From: SKLM01 sp964575455 | GTDB lineage: Bacteria > Chloroflexota > Anaerolineae > B4-G1 | Length of the DNA stretch: 64,000 bases | Assembly (NCBI GenBank): GCA_964575455.1 | Contig: CAZNRX010000002.1 | Coordinates: 77,878 to 141,877 of the forward strand | Direction: 5' to 3' | In this document: in pieces, positions 1-9,300 of the stretch | Layout: every line of letters begins with the position of its first letter | How positions within the stretch are numbered: the first letter of the stretch is position 1 | Made by a program: the position numbers and the translations under genes | Notes under the pieces: generated by a model | What the model saw: the letters and a program-made list of their open reading frames with translations, nothing else | What the model was told of the DNA's origin: nothing | The model's database searches: none

Positions 1-708
1 GAGGACGATGTGATCGAGGCGTGCACCGCCGACGCTCGTGGGGGTGCTCTATTCATCGCCGATGGTGACGTCCGACTCAGACACAACACCTTAAGGGGCA
101 ATGCGGCGCGGTACGGCGGTGCTCTCTACGTCGATGGGGGGAGCGTCGTGCTGGCGCGCAACATCGTTATGCACAACGAGGCACCGCCGGTAGGTGGAGC
201 GATTGCCATCAATGGGGGAATCGTGACGGGGACCAATGATGTCGTGGCCGAGAACGCGCTGGCGGGCGCGGGCATCTATCTATCTGGTGGTCACCTCACG
301 GCCAGCCACTGGACCCTCGTCAACAACGGTCGCTACGGCATCATCGCTGATCTTGGTGTCGACATCGAGAGCGGCTCGGTCACCCTGCATAAGAGCATCA
401 TTGCCTCGCACAAGGGGGGGCTTTGTGGGGCTGGCGTGGAAGCCCGACAAACCCTCTTTCATCGTGTGAGTGATCCGTGTATCGCGGGGGCTTCATGCGT
501 GAACAATCTCTTTGGCGACCCGAAGTTCGTCGATCCGTCGGCCGGCGACTATCACATCGCAGCTGGTTCGGCCGCTGTGGATCGGGGCTACAGCCTGGAT
601 GTCGCCCAGGATATGGACGGGGACATGCGACCGGTTGGGACAGCTTCCGATATCGGCGCCGACGAGACTGAGCCGCACCGGGTGTATCTGCCGCTGGTGG
701 TCCGATAG
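1..708 (+). CDS. secreted parallel beta-helix protein, C-terminal part (5' end outside window)
   Basis: The frame is open from the first base, so this is the C-terminal part of a longer gene. It shows repeated short beta-strand units rich in GG, N and A-L (for example NTLRGNAARYGGALYVDGG), followed by DPKFVDPSAGDYHIAAGSAAVDRG and DIGADE. This pattern is typical of right-handed parallel beta-helix proteins with the 'choice-of-anchor Q' end. The protein closes with HRVYLPLVVR, a hydrophobic tail I associate with secreted Chloroflexota proteins. Role: probably an exported adhesin-like or polysaccharide-binding protein. No catalytic residues can be assigned, and the signal peptide would lie outside the window. 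Confidence 0.75.
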   Translation, partial: EDDVIEACTADARGGALFIADGDVRLRHNTLRGNAARYGGALYVDGGSVVLARNIVMHNEAPPVGGAIAINGGIVTGTNDVVAENALAGAGIYLSGGHLTASHWTLVNNGRYGIIADLGVDIESGSVTLHKSIIASHKGGLCGAGVEARQTLFHRVSDPCIAGASCVNNLFGDPKFVDPSAGDYHIAAGSAAVDRGYSLDVAQDMDGDMRPVGTASDIGADETEPHRVYLPLVVR

Positions 709-749
709 GTCGGCTCCCGTAGGCCCTCAGCCATCCGCTGAGTGGGGAT

Positions 750-778
750 TTGACAATATCGTCCAGTTTCACTATAAC
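750..778 (+). promoter_or_regulatory. sigma-70-type promoter for the NtrC-family regulator
   Basis: TTGACA (750-755), a 17-base spacer and TATAAC (773-778) form a near-consensus vegetative promoter. It lies about 60 bases before the start codon of the response regulator. The leader it would produce contains an ACACGAAGGGCACGAAG repeat. Confidence 0.7.
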
Positions 779-784
779 TCATTG

Positions 785-807
785 GTGGACACGAAGGGCA
801 CGAAGGA
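785..807 (+). repeat. CACGAAGG-type interspersed repeat
   Basis: GGACACGAAGGGCACGAAGG lies in the leader between the promoter and the regulator gene. It belongs to the same short repeat family that occurs inside coding sequences near 9.96, 10.69, 12.24, 12.34, 14.57, 14.78, 14.89, 15.65, 16.28 and 30.35 kb. Confidence 0.7.
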
Positions 808-838
808 GGCTTCAGGCGCTATCTGAGGGAGGCGAGGG

Positions 839-2224
839 ATGACGGCTACAATTCTGACCATTGATGACGATGAGATGATACGCTCCTTCTTTGGCGATAT
901 CCTCGAGGAGGAGGGATATGAGGTTCTCTCGGCCGCGACAGGGGCTGAGGGTCAGACCATCTTGCGCCAGAAACCGGTGGACATCGTCTTGCTCGATCTG
1001 CGTCTCCCCGACGTCGATGGTCTGGTTATCTTGCGAAGGATCAGGCGGCAGGCGTTGAACGTTCACGTCATCGTGCTAACCGCCTACGGCGCTGTGCCCA
1101 GCGCGGTAGAGGCGATGAAACTGGGAGCGTATGACTACATCGACAAGCCGTCCGACGCCTCGAAGCTGAAGCTGGTTATCAAGAGGGCGCTCAGAGAGCT
1201 CGCCATGCAGCGAGAGATCGAGCGCCTGCGAGAGAAAGCCAGTGGCTACTCCGGGGGATGGATCATTGGGGAGCACGAGGAGATGCGGCGCATCGCAAGG
1301 CTGGTCGATAAGGTGGCCAAGGGCAAGGCCACGGTCCTCCTTCAGGGTGAGAGCGGGACCGGCAAGGAGGTCGTCGCGCGTGCGATCCACGAACAGAGCC
1401 CTCGCGACGAGAGGCCCTTCACGCCCATCAACTGTGCCGCCATACCTGAGGACCTCCTGGAGAGCGAGCTTTTTGGTTTCGAGGAGGGGGCTTTCACCGG
1501 AGCGACGCGTCGCAAGAGGGGCCTGCTCGAGGTGGCCGACGGAGGGACGTTGTTCCTGGATGAGATCGGAGAGATGCCGCCGAAGATGCAGGCGAAGATG
1601 CTGCGGGTCGTGGAGACGCAGACGCTTCGCCGCATTGGTGGGACCAGGGATGTCAAGGTCGACGTTCGATTCATCGCTGCCTCCAATCGGGACTTGAAAG
1701 CGGCCATCGAGGAGGGGGCCTTCCGCGAGGATCTCTACTATCGCCTTGGGGTGGTCGTCATAGATCTGCCGCCGCTCCGTGAAAGGATGGAGGACCTGGA
1801 GCTCTTCGTGGCGGCCTTCATCGACGAGTTCAACCGGGCGATGGGGAGAAGCATCGCAGGCGTTAGCAGGGAGGCCCTCCGGGTGATGAGGCGTTATTCC
1901 TGGCCGGGGAACATCCGGGAGCTGCGGAACGTGATTGAGCGCGCAATGGTGCTCTGCGAGCAGGAGGAGATACAGACGGCCCATCTGCCCGCTGAGCTCA
2001 GTAGGTCAGGGTTGCTTCCCGACGTTGATCCTGACGGTCTAAGATCCCCCCAAAACCTGCCACCTGACGGTCTCGATCTCACGGACGTGGTGGTCAGCTT
2101 GGAGCAACGTTTCATTGAGGAGGCTCTGGAGCGCACCGGCGGGAACCAGACGGAGGCCGCGAAGCTCCTCTCTATCTCTCGGGATCAACTGCGGTACCGC
2201 CTTGAGAAGTACGGCCTGGTCTGA
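839..2224 (+). CDS. NtrC-family sigma-54-dependent response regulator
   Basis: A 461-residue two-component activator that should remodel sigma-54 RNA polymerase at enhancer-dependent promoters. The receiver domain (about 1-120) has D9-D11, phosphoacceptor D53, T81 and K103. The AAA+ domain (about 140-375) has Walker A GESGTGKE at 170-177, the sigma-54-contacting loop GAFTGA at 217-222 and Walker B GGTLFLDEIGE. A FIS-type helix-turn-helix ends the protein (GGNQTEAAKLLSISRDQLRY). The start ATG follows GGGAGGCGAGGG. The next gene is a sensor kinase preceded by a sigma-54-type promoter, so the pair is probably cognate. The intact GAFTGA loop implies a functional sigma-54 in this organism. Confidence 0.95.
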   Translation: MTATILTIDDDEMIRSFFGDILEEEGYEVLSAATGAEGQTILRQKPVDIVLLDLRLPDVDGLVILRRIRRQALNVHVIVLTAYGAVPSAVEAMKLGAYDYIDKPSDASKLKLVIKRALRELAMQREIERLREKASGYSGGWIIGEHEEMRRIARLVDKVAKGKATVLLQGESGTGKEVVARAIHEQSPRDERPFTPINCAAIPEDLLESELFGFEEGAFTGATRRKRGLLEVADGGTLFLDEIGEMPPKMQAKMLRVVETQTLRRIGGTRDVKVDVRFIAASNRDLKAAIEEGAFREDLYYRLGVVVIDLPPLRERMEDLELFVAAFIDEFNRAMGRSIAGVSREALRVMRRYSWPGNIRELRNVIERAMVLCEQEEIQTAHLPAELSRSGLLPDVDPDGLRSPQNLPPDGLDLTDVVVSLEQRFIEEALERTGGNQTEAAKLLSISRDQLRYRLEKYGLV

Positions 2225-2228
2225 GCGC

Positions 2229-2246
2229 GGGAGTAGACGCCACTCC
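2229..2246. repeat. palindromic GGAGT..ACTCC repeat, single copy
   Basis: GGGAGTAGACGCCACTCC directly follows the regulator stop codon. It matches the palindromes inside the protease gene (12573-12608), inside ftsZ (16011-16048) and in the intergenic array at 22869-22940. Confidence 0.6.
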
Positions 2247-2270
2247 TGAGCAGTTCGACGGCGTGTGGAT

Positions 2271-2291
2271 TTTTCCCCAACCTGGGGAAAA
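2271..2291. promoter_or_regulatory. perfect dyad, candidate activator (UAS) site
   Basis: TTTTCCCC-AACCT-GGGGAAAA is a perfect 8-bp inverted repeat about 255 bases upstream of the sigma-54-type promoter. It could be the enhancer for the adjacent NtrC-type activator. It could instead be a transcript-end hairpin for that gene, but no T-run follows. The rest of the 383-base gap (2225-2607) holds one palindromic repeat and the sigma-54 promoter, and I see no gene in it. Confidence 0.4.
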
Positions 2292-2542
2292 TCTCTCCCA
2301 TCCTCGCTTTCCGTCCCCAAAGAAGCACCCTGTGCTCTCGCTGCTCTTGGGTCCTATGAGGGGCATTTCGCCTCTTGCCGCTGCTGATCGGCTTTCATCT
2401 CCCTTTTTTGTCGGCTGTAACCATTGTCTCAGTTGGCCGTCCACGCATGTTAGGGCCTGAGTTCCTCTCTGCCCGTTGCCATTTTCTCAACTGATCATCA
2501 ACACGATGACTTCTTGGAATCCACGCCCCTCGGGGGAGGGTC

Positions 2543-2558
2543 TGGCACGCTTCTTGCG
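2543..2558 (+). promoter_or_regulatory. sigma-54 (-24/-12) promoter of the histidine kinase-ftsZ operon
   Basis: TGGCACGCTTCTTGCG matches the sigma-54 consensus TGGCACG-N4-TTGCW except for the last base. The invariant GG (2544-2545) and GC (2556-2557) have the canonical 10-base separation. Transcription would start near 2569, about 40 bases before the kinase ATG. A GAFTGA-containing activator is encoded immediately upstream, which strengthens the call. Confidence 0.75.
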
Positions 2559-2607
2559 ACAATAATAGAGTGAATCAACTTGAGTTCTGATCTCACAGGG
2601 GTATGAC

Positions 2608-5600
2608 ATGAGTTTTGAGATTTGGGTGCCTTGGAAGAGCTTAGTCTTTCTTGATCCGACTGGTATGGAGATCGCGCTTCTCGCCCTCACCGGGCTGGGG
2701 GCGATCCTGCTTTTCCTCTCCTCCCGTCGTGAGTGTGTAGAGGCCGTGCGATCCCGTCGGGGCGCGTTCTTGCTCGTGGGGCTCGCCATGCTTCCGCTGG
2801 TCACCACCCGCCTTCTGGCGGTTCGTCTCTCGGCGATGAGCCCGCCGCCGCTTCCCAACATCCCGTTGAACCCCACGTTGCCCTTCGCGGCGTTGCTGAC
2901 GGTCTGGCCGATTCTCGCCGCTGGGATCTGGCTTGGCGCAGGATCCGCGCTTCTGGTGGGCGGAGTCAGTGGCCTGCTGCGGGCCGGTACCGTGACCAGC
3001 GGCATCGCAGATCCGCTTCACCTCGCTCTGTTTGGCTTCCTCGTGGCTCGCCTCTTGCGGCAGCGGCGTCAAGGTTGGCTGGAGCAGTTGGCTCGCCAAC
3101 CTCTTGCCGCATCCCTGCTGGCGACGCCCATTGCAGGAGGCTTGCTGTTCCTTTCGGCTTGGGCTCGCGTGGCGCACTCAGGGCTGGCCGGTTTTGACTA
3201 TGCTCTGCAGTTCGCGCAGGTGCGCACCGGCGGTCTTCTGCTCGAGGCCCTATCGGCAGGCGCTGTTGCTCAGATACTCTTCTCCATCAATCCGTCGTTA
3301 CGTCCGGTTCAGGAAGCGGATCGTCTTTCCTGGTTCCGCCGCAGCCTCCATCGGAAGCTCCTGGTCGTTGTGGTGCCTCTGATCTTGGTTACGACCTTCG
3401 TGCTCCTCTACGCTGTGACGACCGTGACGCTGCGCGGGGCGAGGGCGGAGGCCGTGAAAGACCTGGCGCGTGACGCTCACAGTGCCGCTGATGAGATTCC
3501 TAACTTCATTCATACCGGTCAGGGGCTCCTTGCGGAGTTCGCCAAGGATGAGCGACTATCGAGCGACGATCGTGACGAGCTGGAGGCGCTCTTGGAGAGC
3601 GATCTTCGCATGGGGGCGTTCTTCGATCATCTCATGCTGTTCGACCCCGATGGAGAGCTGGTGTCCATGTATCCCCCGGCACCGACGGGCAACCCGGAGC
3701 TGACCGTTCAGGAAGAGGATCTGTTGGCACGGGTCTTGATGAACGGCGCTCCCCAGATTAGCTCGGGACATAAGTCGCATTGGGATGAGGCACTTCTGTC
3801 GTTCCTGATGCCGACAAGGTCGAGGACGGGGGACCCGTCGCGTTTCGGTGCCCTGGTTGGACGCACGCATCTCCAGGCCAATCCCGCCATGGAGGGCATA
3901 CTCGCAGATCTCCAGTGGGCCAGCGGCCGCGGCGAGGGGTTTGTGGTGGATGAGGGAGGACACATCGTAGCTCATCCTGATCCCGGCATGGTCCTGTCCC
4001 TATGGCAGAAGGATCAATATCGCGACTGCATCGCCGACGCAGGGCCTCAGGGTCTCGTCTGTGAGGGTCGCGATCCGGTGCGCAATACCCGTGAGTTGCT
4101 CTACTACCTGCCGGCTGATGGGTATCCTTGGTCCGTGGTGATTCGTCTTCCCTATGAGGTTGTCCTTAACCAGGCCAGAAAGGTCGCTGTGCCTCTGCTT
4201 GTGCTGCAAGGTGTCTTTGGAGCTGGGCTAGTGCTTGCCATTGTCCTCGTCGTCGGTCGTATGACAGGCCCGCTCAAGCAACTGGCGAACGCTGCTGAGC
4301 GCATCGCGAAGGGCGGCCTCATGAAGTCAATCGACGTAAGCGGGGCCGATGAGGTGGGCCGGCTGGGGCTCACGCTTGAGGAGATGCGCGCGCGGCTTCA
4401 GGACCGCATGAGCGATCTATCCTTGCTCCTCGAAGTCAGTCAGGCGGTATCATCGACGTTGGATCTCTCAACAGGCCTTTCATTTGTGCTCGAAGGCGCT
4501 TTGGAAGGAACGAATGCCGACGTGGCGCGCGCTGTGCTCGTCGGCGATGGGAATCCCTCGGAGACGGTGATTTCCAGGGGGGAAGCCATCGAGGGCCTGG
4601 ATGAGATCGAACGCGCTCTGGTCGCACAGGTCGAGGATCGAGGGAGCCCGGTCGCCTTCCCAGGCCTGGGAGAGGCTGCGGAGTTGATCAGATCCCAGGG
4701 GCTTGCCGGACCCATTGAAGCGGCCGTCGCGCTGCCGGTGTGCACCAAGGACCGAATGCTGGCCGTAATCTGGATAGGATACACAGGTGCCCACCGATTC
4801 GAGATGTCGAAGATGAATTTCCTGTCAATGTTGACCAATCAAGTAGCGGTCTTGGTCGAGAACGCTCGTCTCTTCCAGGCGGTCGAGGGCGAAAGGACGC
4901 GGCTGGCGGCGATCTTGGAGAGTGTCTCCGATGTGGTTCTGGTCACTGACCAGGAGGATCGGGTGTTGTTGGTCAACTCTGCTGCGGAACAAGCGTTTGA
5001 CATCAAGTCCGAGGCCGTCCTGGGCCGGAGGCTAGAGCAGACAGATCTGGCGCCCGAGGTAGTGGACGCCATCGTAGGAGCATCTTCCACAGAGGCGCCG
5101 TCGCGGGAGCTTTTGCTTCCCAGTGGGCGTGTGTTGTACGCCGATGTGTCCACGATAGAGAGCTCTCAAGGTGAGCAGTTGGGGCGGGTGGTCGTCATGC
5201 GCGATATCACGCGCTTCAAGGAGCTGGATGATATGAAATCCGAGTTCCTGGCCACTGTATCCCACGATCTCCGGGCGCCGCTGACCTTCATGCGTGGCTA
5301 TGCTGATCGACTCGACGTGGTCGGCGAGCTTAACGAGAAGCAGGAGCTCTACGTCGAGAGTATTCTGAAGGGCGTGCAGCGGATCGATGACCTGGTGCTT
5401 GAGCTGCTTGACCTGAGCCGCATCGAGGCTGGCTTGGGTGTGGAGAGAAGGCCTTGCCACCTGGGTGTGATCGTGGCTGAGGCTGTGAGCAGCCTGCGGG
5501 CGCGAGCGACGGAGAAAGGCGTCTCATTGCAGATCCAGCCTCCGCTCAACCTCTCAGATGGGGGAGGAGACGGCCTAGTCTCTGGCGATAGAGCGCTTCT

Positions 5601-5970
5601 TCGCCAGGCGATTGTCAACTTGCTGGATAACGCGATTAAGTACACGTCGCCTGGCGGGAAAGTGGCGGCAGGCTTGTCGATCAAGGCGCGCAACGGCAGG
5701 AATCAGGCTACGATCCACGTGACAGATACGGGTATTGGCATCGGGCCTGATGAGCAGGTACGTCTCTTCGAGAAGTTCTACCGCACAAAGCGGGGCGATC
5801 AGTCGGGGGCTTCGGGAACGGGGCTGGGGCTGGCCATCGTTAAGTCGGTCGTGGAACGGCACGAGGGCAAGGTGTGGGTGGAAAGCGAGGTGGACGCGGG
5901 CAGCACGTTCTATGTCAGCCTGCCGCTCGTCACGGATGAGTCGTTCAATGTGGAGACGTCGCATCAATGA
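2608..5970 (+). CDS. multidomain membrane sensor histidine kinase
   Basis: This 1120-residue kinase starts with a hydrophobic block of several TM helices (about 15-245), then a further TM (about 252-272). A large extracytoplasmic region (about 275-520) resembles dCache. Next come a second TM, HAMP (about 545-600), GAF (about 610-760), PAS (about 765-870), HisKA with phosphoacceptor H886 in SHDLRAPL, and an HATPase_c domain. The ATPase domain shows an N box (NLLDNAIKYT), G1 (DTGIGI) and G2 (GTGLGL). It is the first gene after the sigma-54-type promoter. Likely partners are the upstream NtrC-type regulator or the OmpR-type regulator at 16.5 kb. The ligand cannot be read from sequence. Confidence 0.93.
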   Translation: MSFEIWVPWKSLVFLDPTGMEIALLALTGLGAILLFLSSRRECVEAVRSRRGAFLLVGLAMLPLVTTRLLAVRLSAMSPPPLPNIPLNPTLPFAALLTVWPILAAGIWLGAGSALLVGGVSGLLRAGTVTSGIADPLHLALFGFLVARLLRQRRQGWLEQLARQPLAASLLATPIAGGLLFLSAWARVAHSGLAGFDYALQFAQVRTGGLLLEALSAGAVAQILFSINPSLRPVQEADRLSWFRRSLHRKLLVVVVPLILVTTFVLLYAVTTVTLRGARAEAVKDLARDAHSAADEIPNFIHTGQGLLAEFAKDERLSSDDRDELEALLESDLRMGAFFDHLMLFDPDGELVSMYPPAPTGNPELTVQEEDLLARVLMNGAPQISSGHKSHWDEALLSFLMPTRSRTGDPSRFGALVGRTHLQANPAMEGILADLQWASGRGEGFVVDEGGHIVAHPDPGMVLSLWQKDQYRDCIADAGPQGLVCEGRDPVRNTRELLYYLPADGYPWSVVIRLPYEVVLNQARKVAVPLLVLQGVFGAGLVLAIVLVVGRMTGPLKQLANAAERIAKGGLMKSIDVSGADEVGRLGLTLEEMRARLQDRMSDLSLLLEVSQAVSSTLDLSTGLSFVLEGALEGTNADVARAVLVGDGNPSETVISRGEAIEGLDEIERALVAQVEDRGSPVAFPGLGEAAELIRSQGLAGPIEAAVALPVCTKDRMLAVIWIGYTGAHRFEMSKMNFLSMLTNQVAVLVENARLFQAVEGERTRLAAILESVSDVVLVTDQEDRVLLVNSAAEQAFDIKSEAVLGRRLEQTDLAPEVVDAIVGASSTEAPSRELLLPSGRVLYADVSTIESSQGEQLGRVVVMRDITRFKELDDMKSEFLATVSHDLRAPLTFMRGYADRLDVVGELNEKQELYVESILKGVQRIDDLVLELLDLSRIEAGLGVERRPCHLGVIVAEAVSSLRARATEKGVSLQIQPPLNLSDGGGDGLVSGDRALLRQAIVNLLDNAIKYTSPGGKVAAGLSIKARNGRNQATIHVTDTGIGIGPDEQVRLFEKFYRTKRGDQSGASGTGLGLAIVKSVVERHEGKVWVESEVDAGSTFYVSLPLVTDESFNVETSHQ

Positions 5971-5984
5971 TCGGAGGGATAGAC

Positions 5985-6299
5985 ATGAAGATTACAACTC
6001 TCCAAGCCATCATGGCAGTGTGTATGTTCTTGCTGGGGCTGTCCTCGTGCATAGCTGGGTTGTGGACGATTCTATCAAGGCAGTATCAGAGGATGTTGAA
6101 GAGTATCTCCGCTCAATCGGCGAAGGTCAGCAGTAAAGCGGTCACAGATATAGGCCTGGCACCCCTCATCGAGGCGATGTCGGGTCTCGTGGAGGCGATC
6201 GACAGATTGGTTCGCACGTCGATCGGCGTGGGGGTCTTCCTCTGTCTGGCAGGAGTGCTTTTGTGTGTTGCGTCCTTCTGGATGCTCTCGATGCTTTAG
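5985..6299 (+). CDS. small two-TM membrane protein
   Basis: A 104-residue protein with one TM helix at each end (about 8-30 and 80-102) and a polar, possibly helical middle. I place the start at the ATG at 5985 because GGAGGG sits just before it. An in-frame ATG at 5967 overlaps the kinase stop but would place that ribosome-binding site inside the gene. No family is recognised. It lies 14 bases after the kinase and 9 bases before the giant TPR gene, so it is almost certainly co-transcribed. It could anchor the TPR protein or protease at the membrane (inference). Confidence 0.7.
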   Translation: MKITTLQAIMAVCMFLLGLSSCIAGLWTILSRQYQRMLKSISAQSAKVSSKAVTDIGLAPLIEAMSGLVEAIDRLVRTSIGVGVFLCLAGVLLCVASFWMLSML

Positions 6300-6308
6300 G
6301 AGACGCTT

Positions 6309-9300
6309 ATGATTGACATTGAGAAGCGAGAGAGCCGAGTCGGGCACCATCACGACTTGGCTGTGGCTCACCGCGAGTCTGGGTCCGACAAGGAGGCGAT
6401 GGCCGAATACCGAAGCGCTCTCCATGAGGCGGACCACCTCTATGCGAGGATCTCTCTCGAACTGGGTCTGGTGTTTCAGAGCCGCGGGAGCTACGAGAAG
6501 GCGTTGGACGCCTTCGAGCGCGGCCTGTCTCGCGTGCCGGATGAGGTCTCCTGTCTCTTCGCGGCAGGCGTCACGTTGAACCGGCTCGGTCGCTGCGAGG
6601 AAGCCCTGGGGAAGCTGGAACAAGCCCTCGATCATGATGTGGATCGAGCGGCGATCTACCAGGAGATCGGTCAGGCCTATGGGAGGCGCGGTTGGTACAG
6701 CGAGGCCTTACAGGCCCTGCAGCAGGCGCTTGAGTTGAGGTCGGCGCAGTCACCGGATCGGCAGGCGGGGTCGCGTGCGCAAGCGCAGAGACATCTGGGA
6801 GCGAGAAGGGCACCGCTCCATCGTGATACCGCTGCTGTCCTGAGCAAGCTCGGGAGACGTGAGGAGGCCATTGCCCATCTAGAGCAGGCCCTGGAGCTGC
6901 TGCCTGAGGAGGCCGCTGAGTCGCCAGCAGGCGGGTTGCCAACCGTTTACCTGACACCCGGGATCGCCATCAGCGCTCAAATCCCTGAGTCGGGAGCGGA
7001 GGTTGTGCCGACGCAGGCTGCCTGGCAGTGCGAATTGGGGGCGCTGTACGAGGATGCGGGGCGTCTGCGGGAGGCCGTTGATGCCTATCGCGAGGCTGTG
7101 TCGCTGCAGCCCAACCATCCTGTTTGCAACCACTATCTTGGTGCGGCCCACAGACGTCTGGGTGAGCCCAGGTCGACGGCGTCAACCGATGAGGCTGTGC
7201 GCTACCTGCGTCGTGCGGTCGAGCTCTCCCCGAATCAAGCCGAGTGGCGCGCCGAGTTGGCCGAGGCCCTGGCCGCTTCAGAGAGATGGAAACAGGCGCT
7301 GAACGAGTACCGTCGTGCCATTGAGATCGACGCTGAAGAAGCTCTCTATCATTATGGTGCCGGACGCGTGCTCCATCAGCTGGGCGACTATGGCCCGGCA
7401 CTGCAGGAGCTGGAACGGGCCACGTCGTTATCCCCCAGTCATGCGGCGTCGCATCATCAGATCGGTTTGATACACGAGTCTCAAGGGCGATGGGAGGAGG
7501 CGCTTGAGCAGTATCAGCTGGCATGTGCCCTGGCGCCGGATCAATCCGTCTACTACAGGGATCTCGGTGTGGCGCATGGTCGGCTGCGCAAGCGTGATGG
7601 GGACGGTCGCTATCCCAAGGATGGTGATTATCCCCGGGCACTCGAGGCTCTGCGAAAGGCCGCCCATCTGGAGGAGTCCGCTGATGTCTATGGGCAGCAA
7701 GGGATGGTCCACGAGGACTACGAGGCGTACGACGAGGCGCTGAAGGCTTATCGAAAGGCCGCTCGGTTGGAGCCTGAGAGAGGAGGTGCCTATCGGCTGC
7801 GGGCGGGCTTGGTCTGCCAACGTCTGGGACGACATGAGGAAGCGTTGGAGTTCTTGACAGAGGCCTGTGACCTGCTGCCGCAGGACCCGACGTCTCACTA
7901 TCATCTGGGCCGAAGCTATGATTGTCTGGGCAGGACGGATGAGGCTCTGGGCGCTTACCGGAGGGCGGCCAATCTAGCCCCTCACGAGCCAGTCTATCGG
8001 CTGGAGCTGGGACGCGCTGCCCACCGTCTTGGCCGATTGAACGAGGCTCAGAATGAGACGCGGCGGGCGCTCCAGTTGCACCACGATGACGCCGAGATCA
8101 GGGCTCAATTGGGGGCCATTGCCGACGCCAGAGGGGATCGTGATGAGGCGCTGGCTCATTACCAACGGGCTGCAGAGCTGGGCCCCGACCAGGCGCGCTA
8201 CGCGATGAAGGTCGCCGCGCTCTATCGGCGGATGGGCCGGTGCGAGGAGGCCCTGGAGGCGCTCGAAAAGGGCCTACGGGCGGATCCCAAGGATGCCGAT
8301 CTCCACAATGAGCTGGGCAGACTCCACCAGGATCAGGGCGACGATGAGAGAGCGCTGAAGGCCTATGAGGAGGCTGTCGCGCTGCAGCCAGGGGAACCGA
8401 GGTACCATCGCAACAGGGCCTCTGCCCTCAGAAAGCTGGGGCGCGTTGACGAGGCAGCGAGCGCGTTGCGGAAGGCGATTCAGCTCGATGATGAATCCGC
8501 GGCAGCATATCACCAGTTGGGCGTTGTCCTTGCGCTTCAGGTAGATAGAGGCCATCTGCAGCGAAAAGAGGAGGCGCTGGAGGCCTTCCGGACGGCGCTG
8601 AAGCTCTCGCCGGAGCGTGCAGAGGCGTACTACGATTACGGCCGGTACTGTCAGCGCCTGGGCGATCATGGAGAGGCGATCAAGGCCTTGAAGCACGCGC
8701 TCGATCCTGCTGGCAACGAGCACGGGGGGCGCGACGATGAACGCGCGTCTCGTAGCCGCCTCGCGCGGGGCCTGGAACACCAGGGACATGATGCGACGCT
8801 GGAACGTGCAAGGCACCGGGACAAGCGTCTTCGCCGGTCAGGCTGGCCCGAGGCCTACTATCACCTTGGCCGATCCTATCAGTCGAGGGGGGATACGGAG
8901 CAGGCTTTGCGGAACTACAGGCGGGCGGCCGAGCTGGCCCCTCAGGAGGCGGCCTACGCACGTGCGATCGGTTTGGTCTATCGCAAGTTGGGCAGGATAG
9001 ACGATGCGATTAGTCGGCTGGAGGAGGCTGTTGCGCTGCGGCCGGAGGATGCTTCGCTGCGCAGAGAGTTGGGCGACACGTTTGTCGCCAGAAGATGGTT
9101 GCCTGAGGCCCTAGATCAGTATCAGGAGGCGGCTCGGCTGGCTCCAGAGGACGCTGTCTGCCATCGAAGTGTCGGAACGACGTGGCGCGAGCTGGGCGAG
9201 CCCGCAAAGGCGATCGACTCCCTTGAGAGAGCGGTTGGGGTGAATCCCGATGATCCGGAGGCGCACTTTGAGCTGGGCCGGACGTACCGCCGCTTCGGCC

